64,000 nucleotides of DNA from Gemmatimonadota bacterium (GTDB taxonomy: Bacteria > Gemmatimonadota > Gemmatimonadetes > Gemmatimonadales > GWC2-71-9). Below are positions 1-9,858 of this stretch, piece after piece. Below the pieces are notes generated by a model. It made no database searches, was not told where the DNA came from, and saw only the letters and a list, made by a program, of their open reading frames with translations. Position 1 is the first letter of the stretch. The number at the start of each line of letters is the position of its first letter. The position numbers were made by a program, and so were the translations under genes. The DNA lies in assembly GCA_003222155.1 (NCBI GenBank), contig QHUU01000054.1, positions 1 to 64,000 of the forward strand, in the 5' to 3' direction.

Positions 1-55
<55 letters not shown>

Positions 56-200
56 GGACTATGCAGCAGAAGAACTTAGCGGACCGACTGGGGCGGTGGG
101 AGTGCCAATGTTTGCCGCTGCCGCTGCGGCGAGGTCGGCTTCATCGAGCAAGCGCGTTCGCAGTGCTATTATCCGTCTTTCCAATCCATCGAGCGCCCCA

Positions 201-1133
201 ATGCGCACCGCGTTTTCGATTGCCACCACAGCTTTCGCCGTCACGTCGCTCGTCGGACAGGAACCGTATCGGCCGCCCGTGATCGGTCGCTGGGATTTGA
301 CGCTCACGGCGAGCGACGGCCGCAAGTTGCCCTCGTGGCTCGAGGTGCAGGTCTCGGGCAATCACGTGCTGGTCGGGCGCTTCGTCGCGGTGGTGGGGAG
401 CGCTCGGCCGATTTCCAAGCTCGATTATGCGAACGACACGTTGCGATTCGCGATTCCGTCGCAGTGGGAACAAGGCAGTGACGATTTGCGGCTCGAGGCG
501 GTGCTGGCCAGCGACAGGCTGTCGGGTGCGGTGACGATGCCCGACGGGACGCGGCTGCCGATGACGGGCGTGCGCGCGCCGTCGCTGCATCGCGACGCTC
601 CGCCGCGGTGGGGCACGCCGGTGCGGCTGTTCAACGGGCGCGATCTGACGGGATGGCATCCGGGTGGCGGCGAGAATCAGTGGAAGGTGGTCGACGGCGT
701 GCTGTCGAATCAGAAGGGCGGCGCCAATCTCGTGACCGATCGGACGGTCACCGATTTCGAGCTGCACGTCGAGTTCCGTTATCCCGCGCAGGGCAACAGC
801 GGCATTTACCTGCGCGGTCGTCACGAGGTGCAGATCGAGGATCCCGATGTCGGCACTACGCCCTCCGAGGCGCTCGGGGCGATCTACGGGTTCATCGCGC
901 CCAACGAGTCAGTCGGGAAGAAGCCCGGGGAGTGGCAGACGTACGACATCACGCTGGTGGGCCGCCTGCTGACGGTGGTGCTCAACGGGCACCGGATTAT
1001 TTCTGAGCAGAACATCCCGGGGCCGACGGGTGGGGCGCTCGACAGCAACGAAGGCGCGCCGGGGCCGATCTTCTTACAGGGAGATCACGGGCCGGTGGAG
1101 TATCGCAACATCGTCCTGACTCCTGCCCGCTGA
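201..1133 (+). CDS. Secreted DUF1080 (3-keto-disaccharide hydrolase/LamG-like) protein
   Basis: ORF with signal-like N-terminus and DUF1080-like motifs (LFNGRDLTGWH, NSGIYLRGRHEVQIED, GPIFLQGDHGPVEYRNI). Confidence 0.8.
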   Translation: MRTAFSIATTAFAVTSLVGQEPYRPPVIGRWDLTLTASDGRKLPSWLEVQVSGNHVLVGRFVAVVGSARPISKLDYANDTLRFAIPSQWEQGSDDLRLEAVLASDRLSGAVTMPDGTRLPMTGVRAPSLHRDAPPRWGTPVRLFNGRDLTGWHPGGGENQWKVVDGVLSNQKGGANLVTDRTVTDFELHVEFRYPAQGNSGIYLRGRHEVQIEDPDVGTTPSEALGAIYGFIAPNESVGKKPGEWQTYDITLVGRLLTVVLNGHRIISEQNIPGPTGGALDSNEGAPGPIFLQGDHGPVEYRNIVLTPAR

Positions 1134-1137
1134 GAGC

Positions 1138-2646
1138 CTACAGCCCCTGTTGGAACCGCAACCCCAGCGTGCGATAGCGGAACCCTTCGGTCCGCGTCCC
1201 GCCGGTGGCAATCGCCACCGCGCTGTTGGTGAGCAACCCGACCAGGGCGATCTCGTTGCTCGCTCCCCACCCCCGCGTGAGCGTGAGTCCCACGTGCCAC
1301 TCCAGCTGGTGGGCGGCAGTGTCGGACACTTGCTGCGACCCGACGCCTCCGTCCACCCGCGCACCCCAGCGCGCCCGGCGCCAGTCGGCGGTGAGTCGCC
1401 CCTCGAGCACCGTGAATCGATTGGGCGCGAAGTAGCCCAGGGCTCCCGACCGGCGGTACCCCATCACTCGAGCGAACGGACCCACCTGCACGCCCGGCGC
1501 CACGCGCGCCAGCACCGCCACCACGGCCGAGTACCGGCTGTTGGAGTCCGACAGCCAGGCGCCGCCGCCGCCGGCAGACACCGACCAGCGGGGCGAGGGC
1601 GAGATATCGACGCTCCAATCGAGCGCGTCGACTATCAGCCCGCGCGCGATCAGCACCGCGGTCTCGTCGAACGGCGCCCGACTGTACCCGATGCCGCCCG
1701 CCACGAAGCGGGCGGGCCTGAGGCGCAGCCCGAGCGCCGCCGTCAGCGGCGTGGTCCCCCGGCCGATGTCGGGGTCGAGCCGTCGCGCACCCAGCCCCGC
1801 CTGCACTGCAGCCCTGGCGCCCAGGGGCGCGAAGATCTGCCCCCCAACGCCGAAGCTCGAGCCGGCAGCGACGGTATCGAACGAAGCGCGACGCCAACCG
1901 GCCCGCAGCGTGCCCCGCACCGCCGTACCGAGCGACGCCTCGTAGTACGCCTCCTGCGCCACGAACGTGTTGCCGTCGGAATCGCCCGCGCCGTCGAAGG
2001 TCGTCCGCACACTGGGCCGCACCGCGGCGCGCAGCTCCCGCTCGAGCTCGAGCACCGTGCGGTCCTGCGGCGCGAGCGCGCGCGCCCGCGCGGCGAAGCC
2101 CTCGGCGAGCGCCGGCTGTCCCTTCCAGTAGAGCGTCTGGGCGAGGCCGATCAACAGCTCCGGCTCGTCGGCGTGCCGGGCGAGCGCCTCGCGCCACAGA
2201 CCCTCCGCCCGGTCCAGGTCGCCGCTCCACGCCACCGTGCGCGCCCGGCCGGCCAGCGCATCCGTACGCTCGGGCGTGCGCGCGAGCACGGAATCGTACA
2301 GCGCGCCCGCCGCCGCCGTGCGATCCGCCCAGGCGAGCACCCGCGCATGGGCCACCATGATGTCGCCGTCGCGCGGCGCGAGCCGGCGCAGCCGGGCGAA
2401 GCGGCCCAGCGAGCGGCTCAGCTTGCCGTCCCAGCTGTCCAGTATCGCGAGCCGATACAGCGCCCGCACGTTGGTCGAGTCGGCCACGAGCGCCCGCTCG
2501 TAGGCCGCGCGCGCCGCGCGATAGTCCCCGCGCTGAAACGCCGCCTCGGCGTCGGGCAACTGCGCCGCCAGCGGACGGACAAGCCATCCCGCCGCGGCGA
2601 CGAGGAACAGCAGCACGCCGCCGGCCACCCTCACCAGCTCCTCCAC
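1138..2646 (-). CDS. TPR protein with C-terminal YaiO-like outer-membrane beta-barrel
   Basis: N-terminal TM/signal, TPR-like repeats (AAFQRGDYRAARAAYERAL), C-terminal beta-strand-rich region; GTG start at 2646 overlaps the upstream gene stop. Confidence 0.65.
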   Translation of the reverse strand: MEELVRVAGGVLLFLVAAAGWLVRPLAAQLPDAEAAFQRGDYRAARAAYERALVADSTNVRALYRLAILDSWDGKLSRSLGRFARLRRLAPRDGDIMVAHARVLAWADRTAAAGALYDSVLARTPERTDALAGRARTVAWSGDLDRAEGLWREALARHADEPELLIGLAQTLYWKGQPALAEGFAARARALAPQDRTVLELERELRAAVRPSVRTTFDGAGDSDGNTFVAQEAYYEASLGTAVRGTLRAGWRRASFDTVAAGSSFGVGGQIFAPLGARAAVQAGLGARRLDPDIGRGTTPLTAALGLRLRPARFVAGGIGYSRAPFDETAVLIARGLIVDALDWSVDISPSPRWSVSAGGGGAWLSDSNSRYSAVVAVLARVAPGVQVGPFARVMGYRRSGALGYFAPNRFTVLEGRLTADWRRARWGARVDGGVGSQQVSDTAAHQLEWHVGLTLTRGWGASNEIALVGLLTNSAVAIATGGTRTEGFRYRTLGLRFQQGL

Positions 2647-5168
2647 ACGTCGCGCAACGCGGCGTAGACCGGCTTGAGCCGCTCGTGCCACACCGGCTCC
2701 TCCCACGGCGCCCAGGCGTACGTCGTGCGCGCGGGCAGCCAGGCGCGTGCCGCGCCGTCGCCGCGAGCCACAGCGGCGACCGCGAAGCGGAATCCCGTGG
2801 TCACGGTGGTCTCGAAGCGGTCCGGCGGCGCGATCCGCCGCAGCACGCGACGCGACGACGGATCGGTCACGTTGAGCAATCCCCAGGCGAGCCGCACCTC
2901 GATGAGCCCCGCGTCACGGTCGTAGTACCAATCCGCCAGGCTCGAGGCGGCGGCGCGCCCGTAGCGCAGCCGGCCGCGGTTCACCCCACGCGCCGGAAAC
3001 GTCCGTCCGTCGCGCGCGATGCGCCAGCGATTCGTGGCCACGAACAGCGAATCCCACCGTCCGCCCGTAGACGCGCGCCCGAGGCTCGCTTCCCAATGAT
3101 AGAACGCGTCGAGGGTCGTGGGCCCCGCCCCGGGTCGGGGGGCCAGGTACGGGTTGTACGCCGGCGCCACCATGAGCTGCGCGTCGGTCGTGTCGTTCAA
3201 GACGAGCGCGAACTCGAACCCCACATCGCTCACGCGCGACACGCCCGGCAGCGTGCGCTCGCCCCCCCCACTTCCCTCTGTGTCGATACCGACGACGTAG
3301 CGCGTCGAGTCGAGCGGGGGCCCGCCGTCGAGCACGATGTACAGGTAGGACGGATCGGCGGCGACGCGCAAGGAGACGGCGTCGCTGCGCTGAAGTAGCG
3401 GCAGCGCCCGCCAGCGGACCGGATCGCCCCCCGGCTCAGGGGTGGCGCCGGAGTCCCCAGCGTACTCGCCCAGCAGGCCGTAATTCTGCTCCGCGTCCAT
3501 CACGTTGTGCCACAAGCGGGTGCGCTCGGCGGGCGACTCCAGATCGATAGTCACCCACGTGTGTTTGAACCACTCGTCGAGCCACGCGAACACGATGCCC
3601 CCCGCGAGACCCGCCTCCCGAATCTCCCGCGTGAGACGCACGTCGATGGCCGCCATCTCCTGCTCGTCGTGGCCGCCGTGGTGCATCCCCTCGGGCTGCA
3701 GATGCGACACGCCGCGCGACGACGGGACGCCGTACTCGGAGATGAGCAGCGGCCGCCCGGCATGATGACGCTCGAGCTCCAGCAGGTAGCCCAGGTAGTG
3801 CGACGGCCCCGCGGCGGAACGGGCCGCCCCGTATCCCGCATCGAGAGCGATGAAGTCGGGATAGTACGGATAGGCGTGGTACGCCGCGAAATAGCCGGCC
3901 ACGTCCGCCCCGGTCGGCCGTACCAGCATGGCGTCCAGCGCGTCCACGTCGTTGTCGTACTCCTGGAGCCGCGGGTTGGGCGGAAAGCCGTAGCGCTGGC
4001 GCAGGGCCTGCTCCTCTGCGCGGCTCGACTCCGTCGGATGCCGCAGCGGGTCGAGCGGCGGCCAATTGGTGTAGGCGATCGGCCGCTGCGCATGGTACGA
4101 ATCCCATTCATACCGCAGCAGATCGTCGCACTGCTCCGCCAACCACACATCAGCCGGCGTGCCGCGATCCACCGCGAGAAACTGTCCCCGATAGGAGCGA
4201 CGGCCGTGCGGCCTCCGGTTGTACGCGCGGATCGAGAACGGCTCCCACTCCCGCCCCAGCACGAACGCCAGCACATGATCCGACACGTCGGCGTCGTAGC
4301 GCCCCCATGCGTGCCCCGCCCGGGCGGCCACCAGCGCGCGACCGTGCACCACGTCCACTGCCCGTCGCATCTCACCGCGGAAGTCGGCCTTCCAGCGACG
4401 GGCGTCGTAGTCGCCCTTGGGGGGCAGCTCCGCCCACACCCCGTGGACCAGCCAGAGCGCGCGGTCGGGGTGCCCCTCGTTCCAGCGCCGCAGCGCCCGA
4501 TAAAATGCGGGCGGTAGGATCGTGTAGAGCCTCACTGTGTTGGCGTTCGCGAGGGCGATGAGCTCGAGCCAGCGTGCGTACGTCGAGTCGTCGGGAGGGA
4601 ACTGGGACGGGAACTTGCCCGGCAGTGCGGCGCCGAGGTTGACACCCTTCACGTAAAACGGCTCCCATCCTTGCGCGGTCCGCACTTCGAAACGCTCCCT
4701 GTGTGTGCGCGCGGGGATCTGCGGCTCGGGGCGCCGCGCAACCGGCCGGAGCGCGAGCCCCGAGTCGACGCCCCACGCGAGCAGTTGATCCACCGCGTCG
4801 GCATAGCCCGGCGCGAGCGCCACCGCCCGTCGCAATGCGAGCACTGCGTCGGTTCGCCGGCCCAGCCGCTCCCGGGCCACGCCCAGGCCGTACCAGCCGT
4901 CCACCGCGGTCGAATCCGCTGCCAGAGCGCGCCGGAACAGTCGCTCCGCCTCCCCGGCGCGCCCCTGACGCAGCAGCACCAACCCGGCGCCGATCTCGGG
5001 ATCGGGTGCGCCCGGACACAGCGCTTGAGCCGCGGCGAACTGGGCAGCCGCGGGCTCGAGCGCCCCGGCGCGGTAGGCGCGCCACCCGCTGTCGACGGCC
5101 TCGGAGGCCGCCCGAGGACAGACGACGGTGGGGTGCTGCGCGTGCAGGGCCACGAGCAGGCTGAGCAT
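2631..5168 (-). CDS. TPR plus glycoside-hydrolase (TIM-barrel, GH2-like) protein
   Basis: TPR-like N-terminus, then FYVKGVNLGAALPGKFP...NTVRLYTILPPAFY...LLISEYGVPSSRG and a C-terminal beta domain. Confidence 0.65.
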   Translation of the reverse strand: MLSLLVALHAQHPTVVCPRAASEAVDSGWRAYRAGALEPAAAQFAAAQALCPGAPDPEIGAGLVLLRQGRAGEAERLFRRALAADSTAVDGWYGLGVARERLGRRTDAVLALRRAVALAPGYADAVDQLLAWGVDSGLALRPVARRPEPQIPARTHRERFEVRTAQGWEPFYVKGVNLGAALPGKFPSQFPPDDSTYARWLELIALANANTVRLYTILPPAFYRALRRWNEGHPDRALWLVHGVWAELPPKGDYDARRWKADFRGEMRRAVDVVHGRALVAARAGHAWGRYDADVSDHVLAFVLGREWEPFSIRAYNRRPHGRRSYRGQFLAVDRGTPADVWLAEQCDDLLRYEWDSYHAQRPIAYTNWPPLDPLRHPTESSRAEEQALRQRYGFPPNPRLQEYDNDVDALDAMLVRPTGADVAGYFAAYHAYPYYPDFIALDAGYGAARSAAGPSHYLGYLLELERHHAGRPLLISEYGVPSSRGVSHLQPEGMHHGGHDEQEMAAIDVRLTREIREAGLAGGIVFAWLDEWFKHTWVTIDLESPAERTRLWHNVMDAEQNYGLLGEYAGDSGATPEPGGDPVRWRALPLLQRSDAVSLRVAADPSYLYIVLDGGPPLDSTRYVVGIDTEGSGGGERTLPGVSRVSDVGFEFALVLNDTTDAQLMVAPAYNPYLAPRPGAGPTTLDAFYHWEASLGRASTGGRWDSLFVATNRWRIARDGRTFPARGVNRGRLRYGRAAASSLADWYYDRDAGLIEVRLAWGLLNVTDPSSRRVLRRIAPPDRFETTVTTGFRFAVAAVARGDGAARAWLPARTTYAWAPWEEPVWHERLKPVYAALRDVWRSW

Positions 5169-5204
5169 GGCGGTCGGACAACATAATGAAAGTCGTGCGG
5201 CGCT

Positions 5205-6044
5205 ATGGCATTCGCGCCCCGCCTTTCCAATCTTGTGACCATGTCGGTGGACCCCACGCCCGGCGAGCTGCCGCCGGGGCTCCTGGCCGAGTACCTGGAG
5301 AGCGCCGGCACGCAGTTGCGGGTACTGGCCGAGCTGGCGGACCGCCTGGCGAGGGTGGGCAACGACGCCGAGGCGCTGGATCGGCTGCGCCGCGAGACCC
5401 ACAAGATCCGCGGCTCGGCCGGGTCATACGGCTTCTGGGAAGCGTCCCGGCTCGCGGCCGGGATGGAGGAGACCGCGAAGGACTGGGTGGCCCGGCCCGA
5501 TGACCTCGACCTGGACCGCGGCTCGGTAGCGCAGTGGTTCGTGATGCAGCTCGCCGAGGCGTTGCAGCTCGAGCCTCCGCTCGCGGAGGAGCGCTCCTCT
5601 CGACCGGCCGACGCGGCTCCGCCCCGGCCGACTCCTCCCGCTCCCCCACCGGCCGGTACCGGGGCGGTCGCGCCCGAAGTGATCGTCGTGGAGGACGACC
5701 CGGCACTGGCGGGTCTGCTCGAGTACGGCCTGCGCGCCCGCGGCTACCGGTTCGTGAGCTTCCGCAACGGACGGGAGGCCCTGGACGCCCTGCTCGCCCT
5801 GGACGTGGCCGACCTGCAGCCCCTGCTGCTGCTCGACGTGGACCTCCCGGCACTCGACGGATACTCCATCCTCGAGACGCTCACGCGGGAGCGTCCGGGG
5901 CAATACCGCGTCGTGTTCACGACGGTGCACGGGGACGAGTCGGAGCAGCTGCGCGGGCTCGAGGCGGGGGCGCTCGACTACCTGGTGAAGCCGATCAGCC
6001 TGCGGGTCGCCCTCGAGAAAATCCGCCGTTGGGTCGGGCGGTGA
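5205..6044 (+). CDS. HPt domain plus response-regulator receiver protein
   Basis: HPt-like RRETHKIRGSAGSYGFWEAS; receiver motifs VIVVEDDPAL, LLLDVDLPALDGYSILETL, DYLVKPIS. Confidence 0.85.
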   Translation: MAFAPRLSNLVTMSVDPTPGELPPGLLAEYLESAGTQLRVLAELADRLARVGNDAEALDRLRRETHKIRGSAGSYGFWEASRLAAGMEETAKDWVARPDDLDLDRGSVAQWFVMQLAEALQLEPPLAEERSSRPADAAPPRPTPPAPPPAGTGAVAPEVIVVEDDPALAGLLEYGLRARGYRFVSFRNGREALDALLALDVADLQPLLLLDVDLPALDGYSILETLTRERPGQYRVVFTTVHGDESEQLRGLEAGALDYLVKPISLRVALEKIRRWVGR

Positions 6045-7102
6045 CGGCCCGCCACTTCCTCGCCGTCGTCGCGCTGGTGCAGGGCGTGCTGCTCGCCGCG
6101 CTCCTGATCCTCATTGTGCTCAATCGCTGGTTTCGGCTGCGCCGCCGCGCGCGCGTCCACCCCCGCCGGCTGGCGGTCGAGGGGGTCATGCAGCGCTGGG
6201 CCCTCGGACAGGCGGACGTGCGGGTGGTGCTGGCGCAGCTGGCCCGGCTGCCCGTCTCGCTCGCCGTTGAGGCCCTCGTGAGCTGGTCGGCGCGGGTGCC
6301 GGGCGACCGCTGGCGCCGGCTCGCGACGGCGCTCGAGGGTGAGTGGTGGGCGCGGATGGTGCGCACCAACAGCCGGTCGGCCCGGTGGTGGAAGCGCCTC
6401 GAAGCCGCACGCTTCCTGTCGGTCGCCGCCACCCCGGCCGATACCGCGCGCGTCCTCAAGCTGCTGCGCGATCCGCATCCCGCGGTGCACATCGCCGCCG
6501 TGGCGACGCTGGAGCGGGTGGAGAGCGCCGCCCTCGTCACCGCCGCGCTCGAACGGCTGCCCCAGCTCGCGCCGACCGTGGGCGCGTACTACGCCGGGAT
6601 GCTGCGGCACTCGCGCGCCGTGGTGGTGCAGCTGCTGCTCACCCGGCTCTCCCGCACCGACGACCCCGTGCTCGCGCGCCTCACCGAGTTCGCCGCGCGC
6701 CTGCAGGAGCCTGCGTTGCGCGAGTCGTTGACGGCGCTCGCCGGCCACTCGGACGCCGAAGTGCGCACCCAGGTGGCGCGGGCGCTGGGCGCCTTCCCGC
6801 ACCCGGCGTCGATCGCCGCGCTGACCCGGCTCGTCGAGGACGCGCGCTGGCCGGTACGCGCCCAGGCGGCGCGCTCGCTCGGCATGCTGGCCGACCCCGC
6901 GAGCCTGCCGTTGTTGCGCGCAGCCCTGCGAGACGAGACCTGGTGGGTACGAATGCGCACCGGCCTCGCCCTCACCCGCTTCGGCCCGTCGGGACGGAAC
7001 GCCTTGCTCGACGCTGAAGTGGGCGCGGACCCGAACGCCCGCGACATGGCCCGCCTGGTCCTCGGGCTCTCCTCCCAGGCGCTCGCGGAGTTCGCCGCGT
7101 GA
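6041..7102 (+). CDS. Membrane-anchored HEAT-repeat protein
   Basis: GTG start overlaps the upstream stop (GTGA); one N-terminal TM segment; repeated HEAT-like helices. Confidence 0.75.
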   Translation: MTARHFLAVVALVQGVLLAALLILIVLNRWFRLRRRARVHPRRLAVEGVMQRWALGQADVRVVLAQLARLPVSLAVEALVSWSARVPGDRWRRLATALEGEWWARMVRTNSRSARWWKRLEAARFLSVAATPADTARVLKLLRDPHPAVHIAAVATLERVESAALVTAALERLPQLAPTVGAYYAGMLRHSRAVVVQLLLTRLSRTDDPVLARLTEFAARLQEPALRESLTALAGHSDAEVRTQVARALGAFPHPASIAALTRLVEDARWPVRAQAARSLGMLADPASLPLLRAALRDETWWVRMRTGLALTRFGPSGRNALLDAEVGADPNARDMARLVLGLSSQALAEFAA

Positions 7103-8502
7103 GCGAGATCATCCGCGATGCGAATTTCGCGATCCTGTTCTACTTCCTGGCGCTGAACTCTTTCTACGCGCTGCTGCTGGTGCTCTCGATCCCGGAGATC
7201 TGGGAGCAGACCCGGCTCGCGGAGGACGAGGACTTCCAGCGGCTGATGCAGAGCGATGCCCTGCCGCCGATCACGATCCTGGTGCCTGCGTACAACGAGC
7301 AGAAGACCATCGAGGCCAGCGTGACGGCGATCCTGGCGCTCCACTACCGCAACTACGAGGTAGTGGTGGTCAACGACGGATCGAAGGACGAGACGCTGGA
7401 GGCGCTGCGCCACGCCTTCGACCTGTACGAGATCCCGCGCACCTACCCCGAGACCATCCCCACCAAGCCGCTGCTCGCCTTGTACCGCTCCCGCACGCGC
7501 ACCAAGCTCGTCGTGATCGACAAGGAGAACGGCGGCAAGGCGGACTCGCTCAATGCGGCGATCAACGCGAGCCGCTTCCCGCTGGTCATCGCCGTGGACG
7601 CCGATACCCTGATCGAGCCCGATGCGCTGCTGCGGCTTACCCGTCCCTTTCTGCTGGGCCGCCGGATCGCCGCGGTGGGCGGCACGGTCCGGGTGGCGAA
7701 CGGCTGCGTCGTGAAGCACGGCCAGGTGACGGACGCGCGCGTCCCGCGCCGCCTGCTCGCGGGAATTCAGGTGGTCGAGTATCTGCGCGCGTTTCTGTTC
7801 GGCCGGCTCGGCTGGAATCGACTGGGCGGCAACCTGATCATCTCCGGCGCGTTCGGCCTGTTCCGCAAGGATCATCTCTTGGCGGTCGGGGGCTATGACG
7901 CCACCAGCATCGTCGAAGACCTGGACCTCGTCGTGCGGCTGCACCGCTACCTGCGGAGCCGTAAGGTCCGCTACGAGATCCCGTTCATTCCCGACCCGGT
8001 GGCCTGGACCGAGGTGCCCGAGAGCCTGCGGGTGCTCGCCCGTCAGCGCGAGCGGTGGCAGCGCGGCCTCGTGGCCGCCATGTGGCAATACCGCGGCATG
8101 CTCTTCAACCCCCGGTACGGACGCGTCGGGTTGATCGCAGTCCCGTTCTACGCGTTCGGCGAGATGCTGGCTCCACTCGTCGAGGTGTTTGGGTACGGCA
8201 TCACCGTGGCCGGGTTGGCGCTCGGCGTGGTGAACGTCCCGTTCGCGCTGTTGTTCATCCTGGTGGCGTGGGGCTACGGCATGCTGCTCTCGCTGTGGGC
8301 GGTGGTGCTCGAGGAGGTGAGCTTCCGCCGCTACCGCCGCGTGGGCGATCTGGTGCGGCTGCTGCTGTTCGCCACGCTGGAGACCGTCGGCTACCGCCAG
8401 TGCGGCGTGTGGTGGCGCCTGCGGGCGTTCTTTGCGACCGGCGGGCGCAAGCACGTGTGGGGCGAAATGACGCGCCGGGGCTTCGAGACGGCGACGAAGT
8501 AA
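7099..8502 (+). CDS. Processive family 2 glycosyltransferase (membrane)
   Basis: VPAYNE, VNDGSKD, VDADT, EDLDLV and QRERWQRG motifs with C-terminal TM segments. Confidence 0.9.
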   Translation: MSEIIRDANFAILFYFLALNSFYALLLVLSIPEIWEQTRLAEDEDFQRLMQSDALPPITILVPAYNEQKTIEASVTAILALHYRNYEVVVVNDGSKDETLEALRHAFDLYEIPRTYPETIPTKPLLALYRSRTRTKLVVIDKENGGKADSLNAAINASRFPLVIAVDADTLIEPDALLRLTRPFLLGRRIAAVGGTVRVANGCVVKHGQVTDARVPRRLLAGIQVVEYLRAFLFGRLGWNRLGGNLIISGAFGLFRKDHLLAVGGYDATSIVEDLDLVVRLHRYLRSRKVRYEIPFIPDPVAWTEVPESLRVLARQRERWQRGLVAAMWQYRGMLFNPRYGRVGLIAVPFYAFGEMLAPLVEVFGYGITVAGLALGVVNVPFALLFILVAWGYGMLLSLWAVVLEEVSFRRYRRVGDLVRLLLFATLETVGYRQCGVWWRLRAFFATGGRKHVWGEMTRRGFETATK

Positions 8503-8516
8503 GTAGCTTCCCGCCC

Positions 8517-9161
8517 ATGTCCCATCCTCAGTTCCCGAACCTGACGGTGCTGACGCATCCGCTCATCCAGCACAAGCTCGCCATCCTGCGGGACAAGAAC
8601 ACCACGACCAAGGACTTCAAGCAGCTCGTGAACGAGATCGCCATGCTGATGGCGTACGAGGTCACCAAGGACCTGCCGCTCGAGCCCACGGACGTGGACA
8701 CGCCGCTCGAGCACACGCGGGGCGTGCGGGTGGCGGGGAAGAAGCTCGCGCTCGTGCCGATCCTGCGCGCCGGACTCGGCATGGTGGAGGGGATCGCGCA
8801 GCTGATCCCGTCGGCGCGCGTGGGGCACATCGGCATCTACCGCGAGCACGACACGCTCCAGCCCGTCGATTACTACTTCAAGATCCCCGAAGGGCGCGAC
8901 GCGCGCGACTTCTTCGTGCTCGACCCGATGCTGGCCACGGGGGGCTCGGCGGTGGACGCCGTGAGCGCGCTCAAGCACGCCGGCGCGCAGCGCATCCGGT
9001 TTCTCTGTCTCGTCGCGGCGCCCGAGGGCACGCGCCGCATGCTCGAGCACCACCCCGACGTGCCGATCTTCGCCGCGGCGCTCGACCGCGAGCTGAACGA
9101 GCACGGCTACATCCTCCCGGGGCTGGGAGATGCGGGGGACCGGCTGTTCGGAACGCGCTAG
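8517..9161 (+). CDS. upp: Uracil phosphoribosyltransferase
   Basis: [36 protein letters not shown] motifs. Confidence 0.96.
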   Translation: MSHPQFPNLTVLTHPLIQHKLAILRDKNTTTKDFKQLVNEIAMLMAYEVTKDLPLEPTDVDTPLEHTRGVRVAGKKLALVPILRAGLGMVEGIAQLIPSARVGHIGIYREHDTLQPVDYYFKIPEGRDARDFFVLDPMLATGGSAVDAVSALKHAGAQRIRFLCLVAAPEGTRRMLEHHPDVPIFAAALDRELNEHGYILPGLGDAGDRLFGTR

Positions 9162-9177
9162 GGGCCCCGATCCCCAG

Positions 9178-9206
9178 TTGACATTTAACGTCACTTTTGT
9201 ATTTTA
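9178..9206 (+). promoter_or_regulatory. Putative sigma70-type promoter TTGACA-N16-TATTTT upstream of the SatD-like gene
   Basis: TTGACA at 9178-9183 and TATTTT at 9200-9205, in an AT-rich island within GC-rich DNA. Confidence 0.6.
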
Positions 9207-9249
9207 TGACGTAATTCGTCATATCAAACAAATGTGACATAAAATGTCC
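9179..9249. promoter_or_regulatory. Three phased 15-bp palindromic operator-like sites
   Basis: TGACATTTAACGTCA (9179-9193), TGACGTAATTCGTCA (9207-9221), TGACATAAAATGTCC (9235-9249); starts exactly 28 bp apart. Confidence 0.8.
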
Positions 9250-9858
9250 AAACGCTACGCCGCCCTCATCGCCGACGCGACGGCCTCCCGCCTGCTCCCG
9301 CCCGCCCGCCGCGCCCGGCTGCAGGCGGACGCCCGCGCCGCCGCGCAGCAGCTCAACCGGCGCTACGCCCGCGTCCTCGCCGCCCGCTTCGCCGTCACAC
9401 TGGGCGACGAGCTGCAATGCCTGCTCGCGGGCCCCGAGCCGCTGTGGGAGATCGCGCACCAGATCCGCGCCCGCCTCCCCGCGGTCGATTGGATCGTCGC
9501 CTGCGGCCTCGGAGCCATCAGCACACCCCTCGCACCCACCGCGCCCGAGATCGACGGGCCCTGCTTTCACCAGGCCCGCGCCGCCCTGGACCGCGCCAAG
9601 CGGCTGCGGCTGGTCTTCGCGTTCGGCGGTTTCCCCCCGGCGCTCGAGCCGCTCGCCAACTACTACGCCGGCCTGTACTGGAGCTGGACCCCGCGGCAGC
9701 GGCGCACGGCGACGCTGCTCCGCCTGGGCGACCCCGCGGCGGCCGCGGCCGTCCTGGACGTCGACCGCAGCGCCGTTTCCCACCTCGCCCGCCGGATGGC
9801 CTGGCCCCTCGTCGCGGCCGGCGATAAGATGTTTCGGACCCTGCTGGAGACTGCGTGA
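9244..9858 (+). CDS. SatD-like protein with C-terminal helix-turn-helix
   Basis: N-terminal MSKRYAALIADATASR...; C-terminal RQRRTATLLRLGDPAAAAAVLDVDRSAVSHLARRM resembles HTH. Confidence 0.65.
   Translation: MSKRYAALIADATASRLLPPARRARLQADARAAAQQLNRRYARVLAARFAVTLGDELQCLLAGPEPLWEIAHQIRARLPAVDWIVACGLGAISTPLAPTAPEIDGPCFHQARAALDRAKRLRLVFAFGGFPPALEPLANYYAGLYWSWTPRQRRTATLLRLGDPAAAAAVLDVDRSAVSHLARRMAWPLVAAGDKMFRTLLETA

Noticed and set aside
9179-9249. Mini-CRISPR interpretation of the three repeats
   Set aside because: 15-bp degenerate palindromes with 13-bp spacers over a promoter, no cas genes: operator sites fit better.
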